From Cytobacillus sp. NJ13 (GTDB taxonomy: Bacteria; Bacillota; Bacilli; Bacillales; Cytobacillaceae), in assembly GCA_030348385.1 (NCBI GenBank), contig JAUCFP010000006.1:1426001-1490000 (forward strand): 64,000 bases of DNA, in the 5' to 3' direction. Positions within the stretch are counted from its first letter, which is position 1, and the number at the start of each line of letters is the position of its first letter. The notes beneath the pieces are model-generated. The model made no database searches. It worked only from the letters and a program-made list of their open reading frames with translations, and had not been told where the DNA came from. The position numbers were made by a program, and so were the translations under genes. Below, in pieces: positions 1-11,264 of this stretch.

Positions 1-567
1 GTAGCCGTTTTGCTGTCCTCCACCGAAAAAGTATTCATCATCTTTTGTATTAAGTGTCTGAACTGCTCTATTCGCTTCAAGAGAAAGCGGCTCCTTCTCA
101 CTCCAGATAACCTTGCTATTTTGGTTATTGATCAGGCTCATTTTGGAGTCCGTTTTGGAGATTTTTAGTTCCAATACTTTTGTATATATTCTATAAAAAT
201 CGGAATCTTCTTTTACCTTAACGTTTACGGTTCCATATTCTTTTTGGTAGTCGTTTTTATCTTTATCCACGATTTTAGTCACATGGTCAGGCTTGTTTGG
301 GGTTGGGTATTCAGGAAATTCACTGCTCGGATCCAGGTGAAGCCTGAAAACATTGTCTTTCAGAAAGCTTAATTTAATTCCTTGTCCAGAAGAGAAATCA
401 AGATAAATATCACTGCCTTCTTTTTGTATCCCGCTAACTTTGCCGATAGAAGAAGCATTTGAAGTTTCTTCAGCATCAGCTGCACTGACTGGAATAAGCG
501 ATATGACCAATAGGAATGAAAGAAATATAGAAGCAAATCTTTTCAGTTTATTTCGCTTTCTAAACAA
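1..567 (-). CDS. Secreted glycoside hydrolase family 31, N-terminal part
   Basis: The gene runs off the left edge, so only the first 189 codons are visible. A TTG start at 567 is chosen because GGAGGTG lies 7 nt upstream. Residues 1-29 form a signal peptide: a basic RKRNKLKR start, a hydrophobic core, then an Ala-rich cleavage region. The rest looks like the N-terminal beta-sandwich of GH31 enzymes, ending in the conserved stretch FFGGGQQNG that precedes the catalytic barrel. The catalytic domain lies outside the window. The start is 32 bp after the PfkB kinase, so it is probably the last gene of the amino-sugar operon. GH31 includes alpha-glucosidases, isomaltosyltransferases and alpha-N-acetylgalactosaminidases. 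The operon makes the last activity the most attractive guess, but this is inference. Confidence 0.75.
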   Translation of the reverse strand, partial: MFRKRNKLKRFASIFLSFLLVISLIPVSAADAEETSNASSIGKVSGIQKEGSDIYLDFSSGQGIKLSFLKDNVFRLHLDPSSEFPEYPTPNKPDHVTKIVDKDKNDYQKEYGTVNVKVKEDSDFYRIYTKVLELKISKTDSKMSLINNQNSKVIWSEKEPLSLEANRAVQTLNTKDDEYFFGGGQQNGY

Positions 568-599
568 TATCCGGCACCTCCGCGATCTATTGAAAAATT

Positions 600-3553
<2,954 letters not shown>

Positions 3554-3554
<1 letters not shown>

Positions 3555-3976
3555 TAAATACCTGCCCCGTCTCTCTTTTGACGCCCTGATTTCTGGAAAC
3601 ATTTTATCGCTTCTTTTCCTGAAGTGATAGCCATTTCTTTTAGTTCGTCTAAGGAGACATTGTCTTTCATGATGGCGGTTTCCATAACCATTGCCAGATT
3701 TGTCCCGCCAATAACAGCAGTATCCTGTTTGTCGTTTGTTAGAGAAACAGCCGTTTTAAAGGGCGAACCTCCCACAAGGTCGCACAGAACGAGTACCCCA
3801 TTGCAGCTCTTTAAGTTTGCCAATGCTGCTTTTATCTTTACTTCAAGATCTGATGTAGAATCTGATTCTAAGAAATCAACATACTCTATACGTGGCTGTT
3901 CCCCTGCAATCAACTTCACTGAAGAGTGAAGGCCTGCAGCAAAGGAACCATGCCCTGAAACAATTAAACCGTTCAA
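3554..3976 (-). CDS. Mannose-family PTS component EIIA
   Basis: Cytoplasmic 140-residue EIIA domain of the mannose/fructose/sorbose PTS class. The N-terminus VSGHGSFAAG carries the phospho-accepting His at residue 9, and LCDLVGGSPF is the second conserved loop. It takes phosphate from HPr and passes it to the separate EIIB. It lies in the same operon as EIIB, EIIC and EIID, and its stop codon overlaps the deacetylase start. Such transporters in aga clusters import GalNAc or galactosamine. Confidence 0.9.
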
Positions 3977-3997
3977 TATTTTCCTCCTAACTCCCGT

Positions 3998-4873
3998 TTA
4001 AAGAATAGTGCCGAATGGGAATGGTATCTTGCCAATAATGCCAATAACAACTGTAATCAGGATTAAAATAACAGGGGACAAGCCTCTTTTCAGCAAGTAA
4101 TACATTAATAAGGTATAGCCTAACGGCAGCATGTTTGGCATGATCTTATCCAGCAAATCTTCCTGCAGGGCAATTTCAGCTTTGCCTGCATGAATGACCA
4201 GATTTGCCTTTAACTGCACAAATGAGGCAATAAGCCCGCCTACCACTGTCAAGCCAACGATAGAGGCAGCATGAGACACTTTCTTCGTGTTTTCTTTTAA
4301 TGAGCTGATGGCATTGGTTCCAGCATTATAGCCATATCGCATAAGACCGAAGCGCAGTCCAAAATGAACGACATTGAATATAATAAGAAACACAAGTGCA
4401 CCCATTGGATTGCCATCTGCCCCGAGCGAAGCACCTATACCAACACAAATAGGCAGAAGTGTTAACCAAAACAAAGCATCTCCGATACCGCCCAGGGGAC
4501 CCATCATGGCAACGCGGATAGCACGAATGGTATTCCGATTTTGTTTCCTTTCCTCCATTGCGAGGACAATTCCCATAATGATGTTTACTAGAAAAGGATG
4601 GGTATTAAAGAATTCCATATGGCTTTTCATTGATTCACTAAGGTCATGCTTATTTTTGTGAATCTTCTTTAGCCCTGGAAGAATAGAGTATAGCCAACCT
4701 GCTGCCTGCATTCTTTCATAGTTGAAAGATGCCTGAAGCAATAGTGAGCGCCAGACCATTTTGTTAAGGTCTTTTTTTGTAATCACCTGTTCGGCTGAAG
4801 AATCTTCATAAAACTCAGGATTGTTTGCCTGAACAGAAATTTCCGGTTCAATCGCTGCATTTTCAGATGCCAC
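3998..4873 (-). CDS. Mannose-family PTS component EIID
   Basis: Membrane component of 291 residues. After a polar N-terminus of about 30 residues comes the EIID core, with the diagnostic QASFNYERMQ near residue 50 and GPLGGIGDALFW near residue 150, then several hydrophobic C-terminal segments. With EIIC it forms the sugar channel. The start is a GTG at 4873 within the last codons of EIIC (10-nt overlap), so it is coupled to EIIC. Substrate is inferred as N-acetylgalactosamine from the neighbouring catabolic genes. Confidence 0.9.
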   Translation of the reverse strand: MASENAAIEPEISVQANNPEFYEDSSAEQVITKKDLNKMVWRSLLLQASFNYERMQAAGWLYSILPGLKKIHKNKHDLSESMKSHMEFFNTHPFLVNIIMGIVLAMEERKQNRNTIRAIRVAMMGPLGGIGDALFWLTLLPICVGIGASLGADGNPMGALVFLIIFNVVHFGLRFGLMRYGYNAGTNAISSLKENTKKVSHAASIVGLTVVGGLIASFVQLKANLVIHAGKAEIALQEDLLDKIMPNMLPLGYTLLMYYLLKRGLSPVILILITVVIGIIGKIPFPFGTIL

Positions 4874-5639
4874 GGCCTCTCGCCCCCCTCATAGCAGCTC
4901 CCTGGCCGCCAGATGTTTTATAAAAATCATACATAGCAATTGCCAGACCGATCAGCGCAACAGCAATAATCGGCATTTGTAAATAAGTAACAAGGATGAA
5001 TCCAACTATAAAATAGGCAATATACTGTTTCTTCAGCATAATTTTCAGCAGCATGGCAAAACCAATGGCTGCCATCATACCGCCAGCGGTACCGAGACCT
5101 GCAATGATCCAGGCAGGAAGTGATTCAACTACACTCTTGGCTGCATCAGCTCCAAAGTAGATTGGAAGGAATGCAACCACAAAATAGAAAACGAATAAAG
5201 TTGCTATTCCCAGGTAATTAATCCTGTCGATGCCTTTTGTATTTGCTTCTTCGGCATATTTGTCAGCTTTATGCATGACAGGTGAAAAGGCCGTAAACAT
5301 TAATGTGATACAAGCCTGGACTGCAACGGCAAATGGAACAGCAACTCCTATCGCAACCTGAGGCTCCTGCCCAGTTAAAATCGCAAATGCTGTACCAATT
5401 ATTCCGCCGATTACAACGTTTGGAGGCTGAGCTCCTGCAAGCGGTACCATTCCTGCCCATACTAATTCAATTGCAGCCCCGGTCATCACACCAGTAGGCA
5501 AATCGCCTAGAATTAACCCAACGATGACTCCAGTTACAATGGGGCGGTGAATGTGAAACAAACCGTTAAACAAGTCAATGCCGGCAATGCCAGCCCATAT
5601 GGCAATCAACAATGCCTGAAGCAATATTTCCTGATCCAT
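4863..5639 (-). CDS. Mannose-family PTS component EIIC
   Basis: Polytopic membrane protein of 258 residues, very hydrophobic throughout. The conserved EIIC block around PIVTGVIVGLILGD and the later IELVWAGMVPLAGAQPPN segment are typical of the mannose/sorbose class. It forms the translocation pathway with EIID. The gene starts 20 bp after EIIB and overlaps EIID, consistent with one transcript. The Arg-Gly-rich C-terminal tail is short and polar. Confidence 0.9.
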   Translation of the reverse strand: MDQEILLQALLIAIWAGIAGIDLFNGLFHIHRPIVTGVIVGLILGDLPTGVMTGAAIELVWAGMVPLAGAQPPNVVIGGIIGTAFAILTGQEPQVAIGVAVPFAVAVQACITLMFTAFSPVMHKADKYAEEANTKGIDRINYLGIATLFVFYFVVAFLPIYFGADAAKSVVESLPAWIIAGLGTAGGMMAAIGFAMLLKIMLKKQYIAYFIVGFILVTYLQMPIIAVALIGLAIAMYDFYKTSGGQGAAMRGARGRGI

Positions 5640-5659
5640 CCTTCACACCATCCTTTCCC

Positions 5660-6133
5660 TTAAAGGAATTTATAAATGTCATCTGGCCTTTCATCGGGAA
5701 CACGGCGCACTTCGAGTTTCACACCATGTTCTTTTAGTTTGCGGAATGCTTCTTTGTCATCATCATCAACAGAAACGGTCGAGTAAATTTGTGTCTTCCC
5801 TTCAGAATAGTGCATATTTCCAATATTCACTTTGTCGATCGGAACACCTCCTTCAACAAGCCTCAGAACATCCTGAGGAGTTTTAGAAACTAAGAAGATA
5901 TATTGATCTTCAGATGCATCATGAATAATGTCTGCAGTTGTCTCAATCGAGAAAAAACGGACACCGATTGCTTCAGGGACTACCATTTCCATTAAGTCTT
6001 GCTGTACTTCATCTTCAGCTACCTCATCATTTGCTACAACAATAAGGTTAGCCCCAAGGTGATTAACCCAGGTAACACCTACCTGACCATGGACAAGCCG
6101 GTTATCAATTCGAGTCAATAAAATGTTTGGCAC
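5660..6133 (-). CDS. Mannose-family PTS component EIIB
   Basis: Cytoplasmic EIIB domain of 157 residues. LTRIDNRLVHGQVG near the N-terminus carries the phospho-accepting His at about residue 15, as in other mannose/fructose/sorbose EIIB proteins. It receives phosphate from EIIA and phosphorylates the incoming sugar. It sits 21 bp downstream of agaS and 20 bp upstream of EIIC in one run of minus-strand genes. Confidence 0.92.
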   Translation of the reverse strand: MPNILLTRIDNRLVHGQVGVTWVNHLGANLIVVANDEVAEDEVQQDLMEMVVPEAIGVRFFSIETTADIIHDASEDQYIFLVSKTPQDVLRLVEGGVPIDKVNIGNMHYSEGKTQIYSTVSVDDDDKEAFRKLKEHGVKLEVRRVPDERPDDIYKFL

Positions 6134-6154
6134 TTTGTATTCCCCCTCTTTTTT

Positions 6155-7324
6155 TTAAAAGTTATATATGTTAACTCCTTTAACAACCCTATTAACCATC
6201 CCGGTTGGACTGGGATTATCAGGTGTTACACCCAGGTGGATGGAGTTAAACAACGCAAATAACTGTCCGATAATTAAGTAATTCAACGCAATCAGGTGGT
6301 CTTCCAGGTGAATATTCTCCTGCTCCGGAATAATAAAAGCGTAGTCACATAATTCATCAATTTCTTCATCAATGGTATTTGCAATTGCTACCACTGTTTT
6401 AGTGCCTCCATCATTCTTTAACTCTTGCAATAAATCAATCTCGTATTTTCTTGTATAAGGATCATTGGAAATAAAAACGAAAATCAGGGTTTCGTCATCA
6501 ACTAGTGACTTCGGGCCATGTCTAAACCCAAGAACCGATTCGTGAAAAGTTGGTATCTTCCCGGAAGTAAGCTCCAGATGCTTTAAGCTCGCCTCCTGCG
6601 ACAAGCCTTTTAAAGTTGACGAACCAAGATACACAACTCTTTTCTTATTGAGGCTGACAATACTTTTTAACGTTTCAAACTTCGTGGTTAAAATGCTCTC
6701 AGCGTTTTTGGAAACAGCTTCTGCTTTTTTCTTTAACACCTCGAATCGATCTAGCTGGAAAGTAAGGAGAGCAGAAAGGTACATACAGCTGAAAGAGCTT
6801 GTCATCGCAAACCCCTTGTCATTTGCTTTTTCCGGCATTAAAAGGAGCAAAGAATTGTCGTCTTTACCAGCTTCCTTTGCAAGCTGCCCATCTGGATTGC
6901 ATGTGATGATTATTTGGCTAACATTGTTGATCAGCTTTTTAGCCAAGCTGTAGGTAGCAACAGATTCAGGGCTATTTCCACTTCTGGCAAATGAGACTAA
7001 AACGGTGGGAACCTCTGGCTTCAAATAATTCAGCGGGTTTGCAACAATATCCGTAGTCGAAATTGTGTCAATTTGATAAGGGAGTTCTTTTCTTAAATGA
7101 GGTGTTAACGTATCCCCAACATATGCCGATGTACCTGCTCCAGTAAAAATAATCCGTGCCTGTTTGGCAATTAGCTTTTGACTGATAAAATCCTTTATGA
7201 CCGCTTTTTGTTTTTCGATAATACTAACTGTCTGAAGCCAGAGTTCCGGCTGTTGAAGAATCTCTTTTACAGTGTGCTGTGCGCCTTTTAGTTCTTCTTC
7301 GTGTAAATTTTTTACTGAACCCAT
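6155..7324 (-). CDS. agaS: AgaS-type SIS-domain sugar-phosphate deaminase/isomerase
   Basis: Protein of 389 residues with two SIS domains. The first contains TGAGTSAYVGD near residue 60 and the second YLGSSTLKG followed by ESVLGFRHGPKS, a signature of AgaS. In aga pathways AgaS converts galactosamine-6-P to tagatose-6-P with release of ammonia. Its position between the kinase and PTS genes, with deacetylase and tagatose-type aldolase downstream, fits that step. GlmS-like isomerisation of glucosamine-6-P is the main alternative. Confidence 0.88.
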   Translation of the reverse strand: MGSVKNLHEEELKGAQHTVKEILQQPELWLQTVSIIEKQKAVIKDFISQKLIAKQARIIFTGAGTSAYVGDTLTPHLRKELPYQIDTISTTDIVANPLNYLKPEVPTVLVSFARSGNSPESVATYSLAKKLINNVSQIIITCNPDGQLAKEAGKDDNSLLLLMPEKANDKGFAMTSSFSCMYLSALLTFQLDRFEVLKKKAEAVSKNAESILTTKFETLKSIVSLNKKRVVYLGSSTLKGLSQEASLKHLELTSGKIPTFHESVLGFRHGPKSLVDDETLIFVFISNDPYTRKYEIDLLQELKNDGGTKTVVAIANTIDEEIDELCDYAFIIPEQENIHLEDHLIALNYLIIGQLFALFNSIHLGVTPDNPSPTGMVNRVVKGVNIYNF

Positions 7325-7360
7325 AGGAATTCACTCCATTCATGTTATCTATTAACTTTC

Positions 7361-8272
7361 TTATAGAGGGCTGTTTTCCATCCTTTTTACCGAAGTTCGA
7401 TACAGACATCCAAATAATCCGGCATCCGCTTTTAACTTGCTTAAATGCACCCTTTTTTCAATCCCCTCCTGAAGCGGGTTTTGCACTATATTTTTAAGTT
7501 CCTGTTTTATAAGATCAAAGAATTCAGGCTGGTTAATAATAACCCCTCCACCAACTACGACCAAATGTGGATCGACTATGGTAAATAGCTGATGTAATCC
7601 TCTTGCAATACACCTTGCAGCTCTATGAATCATCTCAGACGCCTGAATGTCATCACGATAATATAGGTCCATAACGTCAGCAACGGTTAATCCCGGGTTA
7701 AACATTTTCTCCGCTTTTACTCCAATGGCCGTTCCTGAAGCAAGATTCTCTAAGCTTGTGAGTTCATCCCCATTCTCCAATAGAGTGAGTCCGATCTCGC
7801 CAGCAATTCCTGCTCCGCGCAAAAATTTACCTTCAGATAGCAGACATGAGGAAATACCCGTACTAATCGTTACATAGGCAAAAGTCTCCTTTGCCATTTT
7901 CCATTCAGTCCATTCACCATAAGCCGCCATATACACATCGTTATCCATTACTATTTCTGCATTAGGAAAAAATATCTTGAGCTTTTCTCTAAGGGGAAAA
8001 TTCCTCCATGGCAGATTATTTTGATAAACAGCAAGCCCATTAACTGAATCCACTTTTCCTGGAATCCCCAATCCAATGAAGCTGATTTCTTCAGGTTTTA
8101 GTTTTTCTGCTTCCATTATTTGAAAAAACAAGGCAAGTATACAATCAAATAACGCATTTGCATCAACTGATACACTATCAGCCTGTACTCGCTGTTTTAA
8201 TGTCTTTTCCTTATCAGAAACAAAGGCAGCTGCGATCTTTGTACCGCCGATGTCAGCTATTAATGCTGTCAT
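7361..8272 (-). CDS. ROK-family sugar kinase (candidate N-acetylgalactosamine kinase)
   Basis: ROK protein of 303 residues without an N-terminal helix-turn-helix, so an enzyme rather than a repressor. ADIGGTKIAAA at residues 5-15 is the ATP-binding motif, MDNDVYMAAYGE holds the catalytic Asp, and GAGIAGEIG is the ROK substrate region. The usual CxCGxxGC zinc motif is not recognisable; the corresponding region reads ENGDELTSLENLASG. In other bacteria AgaK, a ROK kinase, phosphorylates GalNAc. Here it could serve sugar that enters unphosphorylated, for example by the nearby ABC transporter. Substrate is inferred from context only. Confidence 0.78.
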   Translation of the reverse strand: MTALIADIGGTKIAAAFVSDKEKTLKQRVQADSVSVDANALFDCILALFFQIMEAEKLKPEEISFIGLGIPGKVDSVNGLAVYQNNLPWRNFPLREKLKIFFPNAEIVMDNDVYMAAYGEWTEWKMAKETFAYVTISTGISSCLLSEGKFLRGAGIAGEIGLTLLENGDELTSLENLASGTAIGVKAEKMFNPGLTVADVMDLYYRDDIQASEMIHRAARCIARGLHQLFTIVDPHLVVVGGGVIINQPEFFDLIKQELKNIVQNPLQEGIEKRVHLSKLKADAGLFGCLYRTSVKRMENSPL

Positions 8273-8304
8273 ATTTCTACTCCCTTCTGAATGTTTTCAA
8301 TAAT

Positions 8305-8344
8305 TACAACCCGTCTACAGGAAGATGGGTTGTTGGTACAAGTT
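8305..8344 (-). promoter_or_regulatory. Third copy of the GntR-operator-like motif, with a hairpin
   Basis: Between the regulator and the ROK kinase, GATGGGTTGTTGGTACAAG closely repeats the motif found at 9317-9330. ACAACCCGTC at 8306-8315 and GATGGGTTGT at 8324-8333 form a 10-bp inverted repeat with one mismatch. It could be an internal operator or an mRNA hairpin that separates regulator and enzyme expression. No T-run follows, so a terminator is unlikely. Confidence 0.45.
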
Positions 8345-8393
8345 AGAGGAAATTATAACTCATAGCCTTGACACTATGAGTCATTAATACCTA

Positions 8394-9125
8394 TTATGTC
8401 AGTTCAGTATAGAAACGGCAGCGGTCACCGCGGACAATAGATCGGCAAAACTCTACAGGCTTTCCTTCTTTATCAAATGCTGTCCTTTCTAAAAGTAATG
8501 CAGGAAGACCTTCCTTGGTCTGAAGAAACTTGCTCTCATCAGCCCGGATAAGAACTGGCTCAAAAGCTTCTTTTGCTCGCGTAACGACAACATTAAATTG
8601 CTGATCGAGCAAATCATATAGTGATATCGAACCAATTTCATTTAACTTGGTCATATCAGGTACCGTCTCTTTTGTAAAAAACGATGATTCCAGAATAAAG
8701 GGTTCGTCATTCGCACATCTCAAACGTTTTAATTCAATAACATTGCTGTCATTTTTCATTTGCAGCCCTTCTTTAATTTTGGCACCAGGCTTGACTTCCC
8801 GAATATCTATAATAATGTCTTTAGGATTCATTCCATGCTCTTTAAGGACTTTGCTAAAACTATAAAAACCCATTAATGGCTGCTGAAACTTCGGCTTTGA
8901 AACGAAAGTGCCTTTGCCTTGGATTCTATACAAAACCCCATCCTGAACAAGCTCTTCGATCGCTTTTTTTACTGTATTCCTGCTTACTCCATACTCTTCC
9001 ATTAATTGATTTTCAGAAGGAACTTTGTCTCCAGTATTCCAATTACCATTGTCAACCGAATCCTTTAATATCTCTTTAAGCTGATGGTAAAGCGGGATAA
9101 TACTATCGTGCTGCAATTGTTTCAT
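8394..9125 (-). CDS. GntR/HutC-family transcriptional regulator of the amino-sugar operon
   Basis: About 243 residues. An N-terminal winged helix-turn-helix (PLYHQLKEIL, then ENQLMEEYGVSRNTVKKAIEEL) is followed by a UTRA ligand-binding domain ending in FCRSIVRGDRCRFY. This is the architecture of NagR/AgaR2-type sensors of amino-sugar phosphates. It is the first gene of the operon and directly follows the promoter at 9185-9212, so it is probably autoregulated. Three in-frame ATGs (9161, 9134, 9125) are possible; GGAGG is best placed for the last. Confidence 0.88.
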   Translation of the reverse strand: MKQLQHDSIIPLYHQLKEILKDSVDNGNWNTGDKVPSENQLMEEYGVSRNTVKKAIEELVQDGVLYRIQGKGTFVSKPKFQQPLMGFYSFSKVLKEHGMNPKDIIIDIREVKPGAKIKEGLQMKNDSNVIELKRLRCANDEPFILESSFFTKETVPDMTKLNEIGSISLYDLLDQQFNVVVTRAKEAFEPVLIRADESKFLQTKEGLPALLLERTAFDKEGKPVEFCRSIVRGDRCRFYTELT

Positions 9126-9184
9126 TGAATCCATTTCCTCCAGTTTGTGCTTTAGCAACATTAATAATTTGAAAATTTAATTAA

Positions 9185-9224
9185 ATTATACCATTTAAAG
9201 TTACCGTGTCAACCCAACAACCCA
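9185..9224 (-). promoter_or_regulatory. Sigma-A promoter with overlapping operator for the amino-sugar operon
   Basis: Reading the minus strand, TTGACA (9212-9207) and TATAAT (9190-9185) are perfect consensus hexamers separated by 16 bp. The operator-like block at 9224-9210 is two TGGGTTG heptamers one base apart, and it abuts and overlaps the -35 box. A repressor bound here would block polymerase. Role of the GntR regulator is inferred from position and from the repeated motif nearby. Confidence 0.8.
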
Positions 9225-9316
9225 TTTTATATCGCATCAATTAATGGGCATTTTCGACAAAAGTCTGAAATTAGCTAATAATCTATTGCCCGCCTCTAAT
9301 AATCACTTTTTAATGA

Positions 9317-9356
9317 TGGGTTGTTGGGTTAAGTTGATTCAAATAATACTTATAGA
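9317..9356 (+). promoter_or_regulatory. Mirror-image operator-promoter reading rightward
   Basis: The 14 bases TGGGTTGTTGGGTT at 9317-9330 are an exact inverted copy of 9211-9224. On the plus strand they are followed by TTAAGT (9329-9334), a 16-bp spacer and TATAGA (9351-9356). The layout matches the minus-strand promoter, with weaker hexamers. The two operators are 106 bp apart centre to centre, about ten helical turns. It points at a short open frame starting at 9380. Confidence 0.6.
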
Positions 9357-9379
9357 CAAACAACAGAGGAGTTTTGAAT

Positions 9380-9490
9380 GTGAAAAAATATAAAATAATT
9401 CTCTTTTTATTTTCCTCCCGTAACAGCAATCCCTTCAATAAACTGCTTCTGAAGGAAGATAAACAAGATCAGCATTGGCAGAATGGCTAA
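9380..9490 (+). pseudogene. Orphan signal-peptide-like start, probably a truncated gene
   Basis: A GTG at 9380 follows AGAGGAG by 8 nt and opens a 36-codon frame beginning VKKYKIILFLFSS, like the start of a secreted protein or lipoprotein. After about 10 codons it enters the antisense of the ABC permease 3' end and stops at 9490. A regulated promoter (9329-9356) precedes it. The simplest reading is that a divergent exported protein once continued here and was cut off where the ABC transporter block now joins. A short leader peptide is an alternative. Confidence 0.4.
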
Positions 9491-10249
9491 GAAAGATCCA
9501 GCCATGAGAATTGGGTAATTGGTCAAAAACTGTCCCTGAAGTGAGGATAATCCCACTGATAGAGTCATAGACTCAGGTGAACTATTGACAATCATCGGCC
9601 ACATCAATTCATTCCAGCTCCAGAGTGTTGTAAAGATCCCAAGAGCGATTAAACCCGGCTTTGCAAGCGGGAGCATCACCTTCCAATAAATTTGAAAATG
9701 GTTGCATCCATCAAGTCTTGCTGCCTCCTCCAATTCTTTGGGCAGTCCCATGAAAAACTGCCGCAACAGAAACGTGCCAAACGCACTGAACAAACCTGGT
9801 ACAATGACTGCCTGCAGGGAATTGAGCCAGCCTATTTTCACCATAATCATATATTGGGGCAACAGGAAAACTTGCCCAGGCACCATTAATACAGTAAGCG
9901 CTAACAAAAATAGAATGTTTCTCCCCGGAAATTCAATTCTGGCAAAGGCATATGCAGCTAATGAACATAGGAACAATTGGCCGGCTGTCCGAAGAACTGT
10001 AATAATTACGGTATTGTACATAAATTTGAAAAAGGGCAGGAGTCCAAATACCTCTTTATAATTTCCCCACTGAAAATCTTCGGGAATCAAAACCGGGGGT
10101 ACTTGAATCGATTCAGCATACGTCTTTAACGAAGTAAGGATCATCCATAAGAAAGGCAGAACCATTGCTGCAGCCCCAATAATCAGGATGAAATGGAAAA
10201 GGAATGTTCTACTTGTAATAAGCTTAAGCGCTCTGTCCATCGGCATCAC
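9407..10249 (-). CDS. Carbohydrate ABC transporter permease, second subunit (MalG-like)
   Basis: Integral membrane permease of 280 residues with about six transmembrane segments. The cytoplasmic EAA loop that contacts the ATPase is visible as EEAARLDGCNHFQIYWKVMLPLAKPG near residues 185-210. The C-terminus FIEGIAVTGGK is typical of CUT1 sugar permeases. It lies 5 bp after the first permease gene. No ATPase gene is adjacent, so a shared MsmK/MsmX-type ATPase encoded elsewhere is likely. Confidence 0.9.
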   Translation of the reverse strand: MMPMDRALKLITSRTFLFHFILIIGAAAMVLPFLWMILTSLKTYAESIQVPPVLIPEDFQWGNYKEVFGLLPFFKFMYNTVIITVLRTAGQLFLCSLAAYAFARIEFPGRNILFLLALTVLMVPGQVFLLPQYMIMVKIGWLNSLQAVIVPGLFSAFGTFLLRQFFMGLPKELEEAARLDGCNHFQIYWKVMLPLAKPGLIALGIFTTLWSWNELMWPMIVNSSPESMTLSVGLSSLQGQFLTNYPILMAGSFLAILPMLILFIFLQKQFIEGIAVTGGK

Positions 10250-10254
10250 TCCCT

Positions 10255-11208
10255 TTAATCATAATGAACCCACTTTTTCTGAAGAACCATCTGGATGGCT
10301 GTAATTATTAAAATAACCGCTAATAAAAGGACGGAAATAGCCGCAGCATATCCTTTATCATTTAATACAAATGCATGCTGATAGAACAAATAGACGATAG
10401 ACTGTGTACTTTCAAGCGCAGTGCTGCTTTTCCCAATCATCATGAAAATCAAATCGAATACTTGAAAAGCACCAATAAGTGACATAATGGACACAAAGAA
10501 AATAACCGGTGAAAGCAGCGGCAGTGTAATTTTAAAAAACACAGTGACAGGACCTGCCCCATCTATTTCTGCTGCCTCATAATACATCTTTGGAATGCCT
10601 TGCAGCCCTGAAAGGAAAATGACCATATTGTAGCCAATACCGCTCCAAATCGCTACCGCAATTATCGAATATAAAGCAATTTTGGGATCACTTACCCACT
10701 GCGGCCCTTCGATTCCGACCAAGGATAATAAATAATTAAACATCCCGTAGTCTGCGTTATACAGCCATTTCCAGACCATCGCAATGGCAGCAGGCATAGT
10801 GATGACTGGTAAAAAATACAAAGTCCGGTAAATAGATTTACCTTTTATATTCTGATTTAAAAGAACAGCCACAATAATAGACAGGAAAATTCCAATCGGC
10901 ACGGTAAAAATGATATAGATGCTTGTGTTTTTAAATGCTTGCAGGAGAGCTGCATCCTCAAGCAATCTCTTATAATTGTCTAATCCTGTCCACTCATACT
11001 GTCCAAATGCACCCCATTCGGTGAAGCTAAAGTAAAAATTCTGAACAATGGGCCACAGATAAAAAATAAACAGTCCCAGCATTGTAGGTGCAATCATAAG
11101 ATACGCCCAAAAATAGTCTGAACGCTTCCTTGTTTTGGCGAGACTCGAAACTTTTATCCTTCTGGCTGGTTTTACTTCTGTCTGAAGAGGTACCTCCTTC
11201 AAAGTCAT
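10255..11208 (-). CDS. Carbohydrate ABC transporter permease, first subunit (MalF-like)
   Basis: Membrane permease of 317 residues. A basic cytoplasmic N-terminus precedes six hydrophobic segments beginning at AYLMIAPTMLGLFIF. The EAA loop reads YYEAAEIDGAGPVTVFFKITLPLLSP. It pairs with the downstream MalG-like subunit and the upstream lipoprotein as a CUT1 sugar importer. Substrate cannot be read from sequence; its position beside the GalNAc operon suggests an amino sugar or a GalNAc-containing oligosaccharide. Confidence 0.9.
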   Translation of the reverse strand: MTLKEVPLQTEVKPARRIKVSSLAKTRKRSDYFWAYLMIAPTMLGLFIFYLWPIVQNFYFSFTEWGAFGQYEWTGLDNYKRLLEDAALLQAFKNTSIYIIFTVPIGIFLSIIVAVLLNQNIKGKSIYRTLYFLPVITMPAAIAMVWKWLYNADYGMFNYLLSLVGIEGPQWVSDPKIALYSIIAVAIWSGIGYNMVIFLSGLQGIPKMYYEAAEIDGAGPVTVFFKITLPLLSPVIFFVSIMSLIGAFQVFDLIFMMIGKSSTALESTQSIVYLFYQHAFVLNDKGYAAAISVLLLAVILIITAIQMVLQKKWVHYD

Positions 11209-11264
11209 CCCTCCTTAAATAAATGAAAGAGAAGAATAGCAAAATCCTTCTCTTCAATTACTAA

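Noticed and set aside
9702..10061. Rightward 119-codon frame
   Set aside because: Antisense to the ABC permease; no promoter or ribosome site.
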